Source of the DNA: JAGLHV01 sp023132075 [NCBI: bacterium]
Lineage (GTDB): Bacteria; CBDUZB01; JAGLHV01
Assembly (NCBI GenBank): GCA_023132075.1
Contig: JAGLYT010000099.1
Location: 1 to 6,118, forward strand
Reading direction: 5' to 3'
Length of the DNA: 6,118 nucleotides
The position numbers and the translations under genes were made by a program. This document shows, piece after piece, positions 6,035 through 6,118 of this stretch (its first letter is position 1; the number at the start of each line of letters is the position of its first letter). Below the pieces are notes generated by a model that saw nothing but the letters and a program-made list of their open reading frames with translations, had not been told where the DNA came from and did not search any database.

Positions 6035-6118
6035 TTAAATACTACCAACAACGCATTTTACCGCCTTCCTTAAATCCTGAATAAAAAGGCTAAAATCCCC
6101 TAAATATACTTTTTTTCT
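6035..6118 (-). CDS. Possible 3' end of an unidentified gene, cut by the right edge
   Basis: Of the three minus-strand frames entering from the right edge, only this one stays open. It runs 27 codons to a TAA at 6035-6037, while the other two stop within about 9 codons. The peptide includes YLGDFSLFIQDLRKAVKC and ends in VVGSI. Its mixed composition is more protein-like than random AT-rich sequence, but I do not recognise it. The stop is 99 bases before the radical SAM start, so the two could share a transcript. An open frame this short may be chance. Confidence 0.3.
   Translation of the reverse strand, partial: RKKVYLGDFSLFIQDLRKAVKCVVGSI

Noticed and set aside
6049-6058. Tiny leader peptide ATG CGT TGT TGG TAG after GGCGG on the minus strand
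   Set aside because: Four codons are not testable as a gene, and the same bases lie inside the longer open frame entering from the right edge.
6062-6076. GGCGGTAAAATGCG on the minus strand resembling an ops (RfaH) element
   Set aside because: Only the first seven bases match GGCGGTAGCNTG; the core after GGCGGTA diverges, and no polysaccharide operon is visible.

Overview
The window is bacterial, AT-rich and densely coded, and every convincing gene lies on the minus strand. The core is a four-gene housekeeping cluster, in transcription order tmk (thymidylate kinase), holB (DNA polymerase III delta prime), ricT/yaaT (PSP1-domain protein) and metG (methionyl-tRNA synthetase). This order resembles the Firmicutes tmk-yaaQ-yaaR-holB-yaaT-yabA...metS neighbourhood, but the small genes usually interspersed there are absent. 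Similar compact clusters are known from several uncultured phyla. Low G+C, Shine-Dalgarno starts, a short MetG and a RicT with its full cysteine set fit a Firmicutes-like bacterium or a candidate phylum such as Omnitrophota. I cannot fix the phylum from sequence alone.

Layout, left to right. Positions 1-89 hold the possible start of another minus-strand gene running off the left edge, with a promoter-like pair before it. Positions 94-207 hold three back-to-back hairpins, unusually structured for this AT-rich DNA and probably a dispersed intergenic repeat. Positions 233-4396 are the metG, ricT, holB, tmk cluster, with gaps of 35, 91 and 15 bases. A near-consensus promoter (TTGATA, 17-base spacer, TATAAT) at 4439-4467 probably drives all four genes. 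A 477-base AT-rich gap (4397-4873) separates the cluster from a radical SAM/SPASM gene at 4874-5935. Upstream of that gene are two contiguous hairpins (5973-6023), one of which buries an AGGAGGT sequence. At the right edge is an open frame that may be the tail of another gene.

The four cluster genes serve macromolecular synthesis: dTMP to dTDP (Tmk), clamp loading (HolB), mRNA maturation (RicT, by analogy with Bacillus subtilis) and tRNA charging (MetG). The radical SAM protein has no evident link to them and its substrate is unknown. I see no CRISPR array, tRNA, rRNA or intact mobile element, and no convincing new multi-gene system. The points most worth a second look are the triple-hairpin element, the enlarged zinc module and missing Walker B acids of the delta prime subunit, the ERF variant in Tmk, and the structured leader plus orphan status of the SPASM protein.
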